Assembly (NCBI GenBank): GCA_033182465.1
Contig: CP137319.1
Location: forward strand, 2,852,001-2,916,000
Direction of reading: 5' to 3'
Origin: Sanghuangporus weigelae
Taxonomy: Eukaryota; Basidiomycota; Agaricomycetes; Hymenochaetales; Hymenochaetaceae
DNA: 64,000 nt
Shown here: positions 24,884 through 36,841 of the stretch, in pieces
Numbering within the stretch: the first letter of the stretch is position 1
How the letters are laid out: every line of letters starts with the position of its first letter
Program-made: the position numbers and the translations under genes
The notes under the pieces: model-generated
Seen by the model: only the letters and a program-made list of their open reading frames with translations
What the model was told of the DNA's origin: nothing
Databases searched by the model: none

Positions 24884-27800
24884 GGCATCAACGTAGCCAC
24901 ACTAGTATATCTGTTGTCAAATGGTCCAGACGATAGACGCTATAACAGAATATCGATATACGGGTCAATGCGCGTGTGACCGAAAATTAATCTTGCTTTG
25001 CTTACCACTGTCTCTTCTACACTGTGTCCGCAGACACTACTTGGCTGCATCTATTTACATCGCGGCTCCTCACGCAGTAGACGATCGTTGACGAGAATAG
25101 GATTAGCGAAGACCTGACCCTATCTGAGTTACAATTCCCATGTCCCGGGCTTACATAACAACATTGTGTCATTTCTCTTTTCTGCTTCTCTATTCTGCTC
25201 TGTTGAGATGCCGGTCTTGCTTTTTCCCAATTCCAACCCGTTGCCTTCCATTAATATATTTGAATCATTTCTGTATTGGCTTCAGCGATCTAAAGCTTGA
25301 CTCTTTCCACTCATAATGACGTTGTGACGAACCAATTTTCGTCCCAGAATGGTACACCCGCGATTCACGATCCAGGCGTTCCGTTCCAGAAGGCCGCATT
25401 GAGGATTATATTACCTTGGCGGTTCTTCAGAGCTTCACTTAGCATGCAGGTGTGTCGATTCTTTGCGCGTTGAAAGTATGTATACTAACCACCTTGAACT
25501 TGAAAATGTATTAGCCTGACTACTGTCCCTTGCGCATCGGACTAATACTGCCCTTATCGACAGACGCGACTATCCCGCGACTATCCCGGGCTCAAGCCCT
25601 TTGATGACGAAAATCGCCATTCAAACTTGGTCACCGACGCAAACAGGATAGATGCACCATCAATGCTCGGCTATATAGCAGAACGCGAAAGAGCTCCGCG
25701 ACTTGCATGGACGAAAGGCTCATCCTTCCCAGATGGTCATTCGGCCTAGACTGCATCACAACGCTGTTTTCAAGTAACCATGGCTTTTGTTGATTGAGCG
25801 CGTCTGTCCACTTGGATTCCGCGGTGGATTTCATGTGGTGAGTCCTATTACTTGGATCGAAACTCAGTTTCCTAACGGCTAATTGTATGTAGATCTGCCT
25901 TGTTATCATCCGAGGCTACGGTCTCTCAGACACTTCCAACTTCGACGATTCTCTTGTTGAACTGCCTTTCTTTCGAGTTGATCCATTGCCTGCCCATTAC
26001 GAGGAAAGCCGGCGCTCTTTTCGGACTGATTAGTCTAGACAGGATGGCACGTAGTTTATTGCTCTTTTCCTTGTCTAACATGCAATGCTGACTTCTATCG
26101 CTCGCTGCCATCAGATTCGCTGGTACATCGGAAACGAAGGAGGTTGCTGCCTTCATTTCAACAATTTCGCAGTGCGATTTGCTCAGCCGAGTCATTCATT
26201 ATCTTCGCTTCAACATGACGGAACGAACTCAGTAGTGTTGTCACACAATGTGCTAGGCATTGTCGGTTCTGTGCCTGATGCATCCAGGGTCAGTCGATAA
26301 GTGCATAATTTCGTCAGAACCCATCGCCCGGCGTATTATCTATCGCCCAGCATCTCCATTCTGAGCTCGGAATTTGGAGTAGCACGGACTCGACTAGCGA
26401 GTCAAGGGCGACTAGACAAGATTGTCCAGGTTGCCTGCTGTCCGCTATACGAATGATACTTGGGGACCCTGAAGTGACTGGTGCTAAATTGCTTGAGCAA
26501 TTGTCGAAACATTTCGACGAATGCTGGGTCGATTCAATCCATTGAGTCTGAAGATAGTACGTCATTCCATGGTTTCATCTCGGGAGGCATTTCACCCACC
26601 AAGCCTACTCGTTTTCAGACAGAGTGAACTCTGCGAATTTTGCACCGAGCTGGATGCTGAGGCAGGGATGGAAAATAAGATGCCGCCTACCGACTGCGAC
26701 GCTATGAAAGTGGCGTTCAGATGGCGAATTCCTCCGCGCCAGACAGAGGAGTAGCTTTAAAAAGCAGGGCACGATCCATTGGCGCGTGTTGGCCTCCTGA
26801 TTCATAGCAGGACGTTGAGGCCCATGTGGTTGTACGAAAACGAGAGCATTTTGTGTTGCTGGGAACAAAGGAGTCGCACTGCACGAGGTGCATGTTCGAA
26901 AGGATTAAGCACGCGCTTGAGGCGGTTGGCTGGCTTTATAATGGGTGCTGCTGTCAGAGTTTCGTCGGAGCCGGCCGGGTTTGAGAGAATGCCCTCAAGT
27001 ATCATGAAGAGCACTTCTTTGGCCACCAATATCTTGGTCGTTATAATGGCCCGTGGCGATTGCTCTTGCATTCATGCGCTTATCTTCACTTCGCACGGAC
27101 AGCGTTTTTTTTTCAAGAATATTCGATGGTACGATGAAGGAGGGAACACAGAAGCTCAGAAGATTTCAGTGCGAAGGAAAGAAGGGGTGATTCTGGCTAG
27201 AGAATGATCTTATACTTCAGGTGCGTCACTGAATGTTCTTTTTCCCCCGTAATCTCAACTAAAGACATACTGATTGAAGATCATGGTCGTATTCAAGGAC
27301 CTGCATGCCATAAGGACGTACTATCACACCTGTATAAATGCGGACCGGTTTAGCGTTGTCATCACATTCCGATACTTTACTGGAACTTATGTGTCCTCTT
27401 CAGTGCGTCTCCTTGCAAGAACCCATGGTCGGCAACTCCACTTGATGTGGCATCTTCGTTCCCAGTTTAGTCAACAGCAATACGACTCGGCGGGTGGGCA
27501 TTTCGAACTCGCACTCGTGCGAGATCCCGCACGAAGGTTAGACCCCTTGAGATGCTCCTGTTGTCTTCAATGGTGAAACACGCTCGCGAGCAACTTGCTT
27601 TTGGTGCTTCGCTTTTCGAGGAGAAACTGCCGTGATCGATTTCTCCGTGATTAGGCGCGGCGGTCGCGTGTCGGAATTTTCCAACTTCGTACGCATTTAC
27701 CTCGCTCTGGGTCTCCCCTACTCTCGGCCACTCGCGCCAGGGTGTGCGTGAACTTGTTCATGTCCACGGAAGATACTGCGCATCTTCTAGTGGGAGAAAC

Positions 27801-28733
27801 TTCTGCTTCTCCCGACTCTTACCGCATCCTGAAAAACGGTATGGTTAGAGGTGCGGGTGAGAGGACAGTGCTTCATGCGATATTCTCCACTTTATACGCA
27901 CCGAACACTAAGCCACAAACAACTGTCTTTCCAGACTCCAACTGGAGCGAAACTTTCGATTTGGAATTAGGTGGATGCGTATGTCGCTTGAGCCGAGTGA
28001 CGTCGGAGTATCGATAATATCGTGACCGGTATCATGCAACATACTACGCAGGTCAGTGCAATAATATGATAGTATAGCGTAGATCATTCATTGACCTACT
28101 CCAGGGGTTGAATGCGAGGGAACATTCCAATGGTGTGGAAAGCTCTTAACGAAATTCTCGTGAAATGAAATGCGATGGTCCTTTCCGACACTATATCAGG
28201 TCATGACGTACCATATGTATGTGAATGCAGAATGTTTTCTTCGCTGAAGACGATAGAATGTAGTGTTTCTGCATCTCACGTGCCGGTTTCAGTCCGGACT
28301 GCATTACTATATGTGGTGTGTATATACTGTAAGCCTCGTCAGCAAAAGTGCCGCAGAATAGACTAGCTTATGATCCAGTAGCAGTAGAATATTTTGCATC
28401 ACTAAATGAGCAGCTGGTCAGTGACCTTCAGAATCAACAAGAGAATACAAGTTGCGTCGATCAAAGTCTTCCTGCCCCGCGTGCGTCCTCTTCACTGTGC
28501 TTTTTCGCACACAGGGCACCTGTGCACAAATATACAATATACGCAGGTATTTTATTATTGTTGTAGCATGGTCTACACAAGCAATGGGGAGAGAGATGGC
28601 GATTCTCTTTACTGTACAGGGGATGCAGATCACTTTCTGAAAACAGGGCACGGGAGACTACACCTTGCACACTCTGGCTCCGATCACTATATTCTTTAGT
28701 AACTACAGCCAACAATTTCCAGCTCGCGAATTA
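24884..28733. other. 3.85-kb stretch without a recognisable gene
   Basis: All frames are short (up to 142 codons at 26779-27207, +) and none resembles a known domain. I see no terminal repeats or tandem arrays. It may be decayed coding DNA or a regulatory gap; I cannot say more. Confidence 0.35.
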
Positions 28734-29800
28734 TTACAGTTTCGCTTCAACATGCTTTACTGCATTTTCATTCCTGAGCTCCGAGAGCCAAACTCTCTCG
28801 TTGCTGACTTGAGTCTCAGCCCTTTCCCTCAACTGTCTTCTCAGAATCTTCCCGCTAGAACTTTTGGGTATACTTTTGACAAAGACGATTCCTCCCGAGA
28901 GATGTTTATGCTTAGCAAAGTTGGTTGCTACATGTGCTTCAATGTCGTTAGCCAAGGTCCGAAGAGACGCTAGATCGGCCGATCGTCGATGAATAGAAGG
29001 AACGACATATGCACGAGGACGTTCGGTGCCTTCACTGTAAGATCAGCGAGTTAGATAGGCACATACAGTGCAGGCCTATTCAGACCTTGGAATACCGATG
29101 ACAGCTGCATCGTCTACGTCGGGGCTCTTGAGGAGGAAGTGCTCGAGCTCAGCGGGAGCTACTTGAAGACCTGATAATCATATAATCGCTCCTAGTGCAA
29201 TGCTAACTTTCTCGTGAATTACGCACCTCGCACTTTAATCAGCTCCTTTTTACGATCAACGATGTACATTATCCCGCTCTCTTTCATAATCCCTATGTCT
29301 CCTGTTTTATACCACCCATCTTGCGTAAATGCCTCCTGTGTCTCTTTCTCCTTGTGCCAGTACCCAGGAAAAATGTTAGGTCCCTTCAACAATACTTCTC
29401 CCTCTTGATTGAAGCCAAGTGACTGAGAATAACTCGGATCGTCGACTGGTACGATGCGCGCAGTTATACCCGGATAGAGATATCCAACACCCGAGATGTC
29501 CGGATCGCGCTCATGCAGCGCGAACTTGCATATTCCGCACACAGCCTCAGTCATACCCCAGCCTTGCTATATTCGTATGTTTCCATTGTGGAACGCATTC
29601 ATCGCGTCTTCTGCCCAGGTCTGTGTTTCCCGACCAAGAGGAGCTGCGCCACATAGGACTGAATGCATCGAACTGAAGTCCGTCTTTCGCACGTTAGGAT
29701 CCTTGGAAAGGAGGACAATGACCGGTGGTACAGCATCAAGAGCCGTGACACGATATGCTGGTATATATTTAAGGAGAGCCGGGTGCGAGAACGACGCCGC

Positions 29801-31274
29801 TGTAGACTATCAGACCCTCTTAAGCAGCGGCGAAGGCGACGGCGTTCGACCACAGAGAGGCGTCGGCAGTGTCAAAGATCGGAGAGGTAAGAAGGGATCC
29901 AACTCGTGGCTCGACCTCCTGGACAGCTTGGTGCCGTGGGGGACAATTTGACCCGGAAGCACTGCTGCCGATCGGGATGCGTGCTCAGTCGTGGGGAGAG
30001 CTCAATCGTAGGGGCTATGGTATGATCTGCGTATAAAGGGGACGCCGCCGATAATGTACGAGACAAAGCCGCCGACGAGTCAAGATGTCGGCGTCGCGAA
30101 TAAGCAATAGAGCGACGGCGCTGTCGAGTCCTGCGAGCGGCGGCGATTACTAGTAGAGCGACGGTACCGCCGATTACCAGGAGAGCGACGGTGTCGCCGA
30201 TTACCAGGAGAGCGACGGTGTCGCCGATTACCAGGAGAGCGACGGTGTCGCCGATTACCAGGAGAGCGACGGTGTCGCCGATTACCAAGAGGGCGATGGC
30301 GCTGCCGATTCCCAGGAGAGCGGTGGGGTCGCCGATTACCAGGAGAGCGACGGTGTCGCCGAGTGTCAAGAGGGCGATGGCGCTGCCGATTCCCAGGACG
30401 GGGGATAGCTCTGCCGATCACTTGCGCAGTGGCGAGTGAGCACGTGCCCCTGTTATTCCCTTAAACGGGGGCGGCGTCTTGTGTCGGCACACGATCTTCG
30501 GCGGAGGCGATAGAGAGCAAAAGGGCTAATAGAGACGAGAGGAGTGCACTGAGATCTATTCTGAACTACTGCTGCTGAACACTACATACATGAGGTCTAT
30601 ATATACTGGGGAATGCTGGGGAAGAGCGTCACAGAGGCAGCGACAGTGACGGCGCATCACAGACGCGCAATCGGTGCGGACCCGAAGATCGGGGCGCGCC
30701 GCGAAGCTGCCAAGACACGGGCGCGCGCTGATCGGGCTGGCGGTGATTGGCGCGGCGCATCATCATCGGGCGCGCTCGGATTGCTAAGTGGTCGCACCAC
30801 ACGAATATGAAACGTCAGGGGAGGCAATAATACTAAAAGGGGAATACGCGAGTGGCCGCCGCGTCCGACAATCGGACTCGGCGCACGAAACAGCATAGTA
30901 TGAACATGAAACATGGTACCTGGGACCTTGTAAAACCACTACCCGACGTCGGATAAGCCAATTAACAGGAGCCGACGAATATTCCATCGGCTATACGGTT
31001 CGATATCCTTCCGCCGCCGTAGCCGATACATCCGCTGCAACGTTCCAGGCGCCCGTGTATCAGAAAGTGCGGCTGGCCAAGCATACTCGGTTTGGGAAGT
31101 CTTCGAAGGACGGGAGGCGGCGGACGTATTGGTTGAGCCGCGAATCAAGGAGCGGCGGTTTGGAAGGTCTTAAGGAGCGGCGGAGGTGTAGCGGTCGCCG
31201 CACGATGGTATACTGTACGGAGTACTGAGGGGCCTGTACCGACGTACCGGTACAGGCAAGTGCGGCGCACTACA
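29801..31274 (-). mobile_element. Solo LTR, family 1, copy B (inside the ligase exon)
   Basis: A 1474-bp inverted copy of the element at 4294-5713. On the plus strand it runs from TGTAGACTATC to GCGCACTACA and is flanked by the duplication CCGC at 29797-29800 and 31275-31278. It has two more 27-bp units than copy A. There is no coding interior. It points the same way as the ligase gene. Confidence 0.82.
30148..30390 (-). repeat. 27-bp minisatellite in LTR family 1, 9 units
   Basis: Nine units of the repeat seen at 5178-5366. Several neighbouring units are identical, so recent slippage or unequal exchange is likely. Confidence 0.85.
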
Positions 31275-32300
31275 CCGCGACATACATCGTGTCTCCGTTC
31301 CGCACCCCGTTAATGATGTAAGTTTGCTGCGCGACTGAAAGGATATTAATAGCTGCCTACGTCAGTGGATAGAACAAGCTTACAGGCGTGATAGAAAGGC
31401 ATGTATGCTAACACTATATCCTTTTCCGGTATTTTGCGGCCTTGAGCCTGCAGTCCGTGTCGACCAATATCGTGTATCATTCGATGCTGGATACATTGGG
31501 AAATTATGTTGTATGTAGTGATCATGCATCCTTTTGGAAGGCCAGTCGTACCACTGCTGTAATTCAGGAGCACAATACTGAAAAGAAGCAATTATCGATA
31601 TTGGCCTCCTTTCCCTTCTATCACAACGGCAACATACCGTTCACGCATTCCATCTTCGTTCTCTAAGTGTTTCCATTTCATAGTCCCGTACTCTGTGAGA
31701 CCTCCTAGAGTACGAACACCTTTCTTTGAGTCTCTGTCCAAAGTGATCAGGTAGACCATTGACGTAGACAAGCCTAAACTCGAGACGCTTTGCAGCGCAG
31801 TTTCCAAGGTGTCTTCTGTAGCAAAGATGGCCTTTGGACGAGCATCTCTGATTTGGTACGACAACTCTAAATGAAGGCAGGAGATATTAGTATCATCCTG
31901 TAATATTGTCAACTTAGTTATACTAAACCAGTCTCAGTGAATGTCGGATTTGCTCCTGTCAACATCGCACCAGCGCAAACTATGCCAAGCATGAGTGGCG
32001 GAATGATCACACTATTTGGCGCACTTAAAAGCACGACGTCGCCAGTGTTGATGTTAGCACCCTCACGAAGACCGCGGCCAATCCGTTTGATAAGATCAAG
32101 AAGTTGAGCTCCTGTAAGGAATAGAGATGGATCTTCGGCACTGATATACAGCGGTTTGTCCCAGTCATGTTTCCAGTCATCTGAAAGAATATTGGATATG
32201 GCTCTAATATGAAGATGTCAGAAAAGAACGAACCGAATATGTAAGAAATAATATCGGTCTTTGGGATTATCAGTTGTGGACGCGGCGAAGTGAATATCAT

Positions 32301-33043
32301 GATGAAGACGCCAATTATTCAGATGTCTACACAGTTATCGAGAATACAGCTAGAAGAGACGTGGCAGACACAGTGATCACGGGCGGAGCCTTACAAGGTC
32401 GAAGATGATGAGAGAAAATAAGACAGAAACGGACCTTCAATTTTGCAGATGCACGACGTTCTACGAACTTGATTGTGTTGGGAAAGGTTACCAACATAAT
32501 CCCCGGTACTGAAGGTTTGATCATGATGTCTTCGTATTTATCCAGGTGTTGACGGCAACTAGTCAAGTACATGACGCCGGAACAATCCGAGTCGCGTCTG
32601 ATACATAGCATATGGTGCATTCGGAAATCTGAATGAACATAGAGCCAGCTTACAAAGTGACCATCATGTCCACTTGACAAATACCAATTTCAGGTGAATC
32701 ACGGATATGTCGGGATGCTCTTTCTCAGTTATGAGAAGAAAGGACAAGCGTTGCAACAACAATCAGATGGCTCGACAGTGATTGCCTTCTCTCTTTGTGC
32801 ATCTAAATTTAGTGGGTGAGCGCGCAAAGCTTTTTCGGTTTTATTTCAGATACTGATATATCGTGTGGAAATATTCGTCAGGACTACGAATAGACTATAT
32901 ATACACCTAGGACGCAAATACAGCTGAGAAATGAGAAACAGGCGATGGTGTCGAATGGGTTTTGATAGATCAAGCTATAGACAAAGCCTTGAAGCCCACA
33001 GTTGCATGAGATCCGTTGTGGCTAGGAATATCATCGCATGCAG
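32301..33043. other. Intergenic stretch with one unassigned minus-strand frame (32327-32680)
   Basis: A 117-codon minus-strand frame contains KYEDIMIKPSVPGIMLVTFP and NTIKFVERRASAKLK, which reads like real protein, but I do not recognise a family. It may be a remnant or an exon of a small unspliced gene upstream of the ligase. The rest shows nothing. Confidence 0.3.
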
Positions 33044-34969
33044 TCATCGACGGCTCCACTCTATCCTCGTTTCGTATATGATACGTTGGGGCGAGAGGGG
33101 GGTTCTAGTGGACATTTTCGGTTTGTGATCTTGTTTCGTATGATTTAGTCTCGAGAATCGACACACCTTCCCCACAGACGTCGAACTAATTCCAGCGTTT
33201 GAGGAGGCGCCAGTGTGCAGTCTGATAGGAGGTAGGCAATGGCCTGAGGAGCCCGAACTCGTTCCTCCTATGACGTTCACTCGTCCCTCCAACCGAGATC
33301 GGAGTGTGAATCGCGAGTTGAGCCTGTGCAGACAACGTCGTTAAGTAACAACAGAAGGTTCAGGGTGTTTTTACTGACATTGCCACTGTAAGCCGTATCA
33401 TTAGGATTACCCGAACCATAGAAATACAGAAAGAGTACGTACACAAAGTGTTAATATGCAACCTAGGGACGGTCAAATGGAAGAATATCCTATCATCGTA
33501 ACAGGCGGTTTCAAGTTAGAATTTGCGGCAAGAACTAGAAATAAAATTGACAGACCAATATCCGTCCAATGGTAGTGATAGGAACAGAGATATATTGAGG
33601 ATCTGGATGAGACAAATAAGAAAGCCACGATTGATTGAAAAGAACAGCAAGCTATCTATAACAGCCTTTGTCCTGCAAAAAATGTTTGATTGGTTTCCCT
33701 GCAATGTTTCATGTTGGGTATACTGACGATTTGAACGAAGTCCTATAAGATGAAAGAAATAGAGTCATGGCAGTAGTAGCCATGATGTCCAGTGCAACAT
33801 CAGAGAAATTTACGACACTAAGAAGCCTCTATGAAGAAAAGAATAAGCACAGAGGAATGTCAGCATTTGGATCATCATGGCACCTTGTATTTAGGCTGCG
33901 AGAGGACCAAGAACGTGTGAGGTGTCCGGATTATCTCGTAGACACTGGCTATTTGGTTTGAAAAAGTTGGTTAGTCTTCGATGTCTCTAACATACTGTAA
34001 TGGGCTCCACCTATGCCAACGCCTAAATAATTCCTGGGAGTCAGTTGGCTTCTCCGAACAGTTTATGAGCTAACGTACAGAAAGATATGATAGAACCGAC
34101 AGACTGGCAAGAAACCTTAGAAAGAATAATGAGAATATACTGTTACATACTATAATGACGGCTACTGTCCTCCCGTAGCCATGTATGTTCGAAGCTGATC
34201 CAAAACAATCATCAATAGTGTACGAGAAGAAAACATATCTGCTCACCGATGAAAACGCGACTCGCATAGAACAGCTGCGATCTAATTCAAAATGTTATTA
34301 GTTCTCAATCAGTGGACAAAATGGTGAGCTACAAGACGATAATAGTCAAGAACAAAATCTCCTCCCATATGAATGGTCTGGAAAGCACGTTGCAGAACTT
34401 AGTCCACATGTTGTTAGCAAAATTAGAGGCGTACACCGTGACGAGTGTCAAAGCGGCCTGGTTGCCGAAGTTTCGAATCTTCCATATTTTACTGAGCTTC
34501 ATCACGATGGTTTAGCGAAGGAGGTAGGTGAACATACCAAGTAGTGATATGATGTCTGTGTTAACACAGCTGTTTCCGCCATATCCAGACCACTGTCGTC
34601 CTGTTTAGACGGTCTCTCCACATAGGAATAAGAAATAATTTACACCATAAGAGAAACCTTCATTTCGGTCAGTTCTAGCTTAAAGGGATTAGGAGAGAGC
34701 TTACGAAAAGATTCATGTACCACGCATCTTTATTGTTCCTGTAGTAGATATATGCTTGTACGACTGTCACTCCGAAAAGTCTGTTCACGGCGATTAGAAA
34801 AAGGTTAGAAGGGTCGGTCAAGCAACAAACATGGATGAAAACGCAAAGCCTGGATTGGAGGAGTAAGTTTATTCAGCTACATGAGTATAGCGATATAGCA
34901 CTGCTTACCCAAGAGAAATGGGCCAAAAGTGGAAGACAAATCAGGAGCAGGAGAGTCGCAAGAAGACAT
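33044..34969 (-). CDS. DUF6534-type multi-pass membrane protein, copy 2
   Basis: Paralogue of the gene at 3727-6690. The start at 34969 reads MSSCDSPAPDLSSTFGPFLL and continues GFAFSSILFGVTVVQAYIYY, RNNKDAWYMNLF, LDMAETAVLTQTSYHYL, IRNFGNQAALTLVT, EEILFLTIIVLSQLFYASRV, HGYGRTVAVII, SDVALDIMATTAMTLFLSSY, TKAVIDSLLFFSINRGFLIC, LIQILNISLFLSLPLDGYW, MIRLTVAMLNSRFTLRSRLE and a Ser/Gly-rich tail ending at 33044. This order matches the family, with about ten introns. Some middle junctions (33960-34150) are uncertain. Function is unknown; its presence twice in this locus is notable. Confidence 0.75.
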
Positions 34970-36841
34970 AGCCGACAGAAGAGCCGGAAGGAATGCTGAA
35001 ACAGCGTCAATGCGAGGATCGTGGCGACCCATTTATGACTGTCAAAATTCTCATCAAGATCAGGGCTTTTTGGGTCCCAAGATGGACGAGGTTTGACTTC
35101 CGTGACGAAGTCTCGCTCAGGTATCCAAGATCATATCAATCATGATTTGGCGGTCTGTGCTCCCCGAATCTCATCATGCGACACCCACTGCTACCATTTG
35201 TGTTTGGACGAGCGAAAAGCTGATGACATCTGTAACATATCGCTACTTTTTTTACCGCGAGTGTGGTGGCGGCGACTCCAAATGGACTTTGGCGCGGCGC
35301 GGAATGAATGAAGGCCCCCGTGCACTGCCGTGGATCGACGAACGTCATTTACAATTACATAATAATGACTGATTTTTTTTTTCCCTTCGTACTAACTAGA
35401 TAGGACTTCTCCACTCCCTAGACTCACCAAAAGCCTATAAACAACTTTACACTGACATCTTCTCCTGTGACACGTATAATAGTTCCGAAACGCACTGATT
35501 GATAAACCAACCGGAGTTTCAAAATCAGCCGGTGACACAGCGTCAACAAATTATCACGCCAAACCCTCGCCAAGACAGTGTAAGCTGCTGTGATTCTTGC
35601 GCAGATTGCTCCGCCAAATCCTGTGGACGAACAACTTCTAAAGATGCGTGATACCGGTGTCTCTGTCGAACTCCAAATATACAGACTCACCGCAGTTTAT
35701 CGCACTTTGTAAAGCTGCTGAGAAGGCGTCCAAAATACCATAAGTTTGATACTTGAGAGGCATATTAGGATTGGTTATCGTCCAATCAGGCCCTCACCTG
35801 CGCTGTCCTTCAAGATGCCCGATCATTCTACACCAGAATAGCTATTCAAACAGAAACATAAGTTCTCGAAGAAGTCGCTGATAGAATGGTCAACGCATCA
35901 ACTGTTTCAATGATCACTTAAATGGTGCGCTGAGAAACAGATTGTCATGGAGTCTCTTCCGGACTGCCTGACCACGTTTCTCATCTTTATGCCTGCGGAA
36001 GTTGCTCGCTCCACAAAGCTGCAAGTGCATCACGAACGAACCTCAGTCCATATGACCAGGCTCTTTTATTAGCCCCAGAACCAGAATTCTGAGTTAATAT
36101 CAGAATCTCACAAGGCAGTCTATAACCGAGTAGATAGTATTTCGTGTCTGAAGGGGCCGATGTGGACCAAAGAACACAATAGACGATTCCACACAATAAG
36201 GGGTCGCTGATGTAGCCTAACTAAAATTGTTAGAACAAGCAAGCTTTATCGCCATGAATATACAAATAGCTTGCATGCGCTGATCTTCAAAGTTATCGAG
36301 AATGTCTAGTAGCGAAAAGTCAGCGTCAATTGAAGAACACAAGGCGATGGCCGTACTAGATGTTGCACGAGGACGTGGCCCAAAGTCAATTGATATGGAT
36401 GGACTAATCAGCACCTAGACTGGGTCGTTTATGCCAAATAATTCTTTCTTTGTTATTCCTTAGGCTCTAAGTGAGACAAATACATATAATTTCATTACTC
36501 GATATTGGATGATGTATGTGCATCGATTCATTAAAGCTTAACATCTGAGATCCTCTACGTGTATGAAAACCCTCATTTGGAGAATCGCACCTCATCGAAT
36601 GAAGGACACTACGGCATACATCATGCTCAATGCCTGGATGTCCTTTAGCTCTCTGTTCAGCTATTGAAGGTTAATCTCTGAAGCACTCTGGCAGTCATCT
36701 CAACATAGAGTAGCAATCAAAACATTATCGATGCGTACTCCTCTCAGGAGAACACCATAGTCCAATGTGAAGTAAAACTTGTGTCTACAATGACGACAGT
36801 GGCCGATTACCGGCGATGAAACGACTAACGGCGGAGACTTG
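34970..36841. other. Unresolved stretch, possibly a decayed multi-exon gene on the minus strand
   Basis: Several minus-strand pieces read like protein: MLISPSISIDFGPRPRATSS (36414), CGIVYCVLWSTSAPSDTKYY followed by LLGYRLPCEILILTQ (about 36100-36200), TYGILDAFSAALQSAI (about 35720) and VKPRPSWDPKSPDLDENF (about 35060). I could not join them into one family. A fungal wax-synthase-like membrane acyltransferase is a weak guess. The region beyond 36420 shows nothing. Confidence 0.25.

Larger units (their letters stand above)
28734..32300 (-). pseudogene. Acyl-CoA ligase (4-coumarate-CoA ligase-like), split by a solo LTR
   Basis: ANL-superfamily adenylating enzyme that would activate a carboxylic acid as its CoA thioester. 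The start at 32300 reads MIFTSPRPQLIIPKTDIISY. It is followed by GDVVLLSAPNSVIIPPLMLG, SYQIRDARPKAIFATEDTLE, the ATP-binding loop YSSGTTGLPKGCMIT, AYMPFYHA, then after the LTR VTALDAVPPVIVLLSK, MHSVLCGAAPLGRETQTWAE, QGWGMTEAVCGI, GWYKTGDIGIM, IVDRKKELIKVRG and the lysine motif PKSSSGKILRRQLRERAE. The stop is at 28734. The LTR lies in a coding exon between TMYVA and ASFSHPALLKYIPAYR, so no splice can remove it cleanly. In addition a TAG stands in frame just before QGWGMTE, where CAG would fit. The gene is very likely dead. Confidence 0.88.

Noticed and set aside
34871-35094. A separate gene from the frame containing VKPRPSWDPKSPDLDENF
   Set aside because: It overlaps the start of the second DUF6534 gene in another frame and has no start codon or recognised family; kept only as part of an unresolved region.
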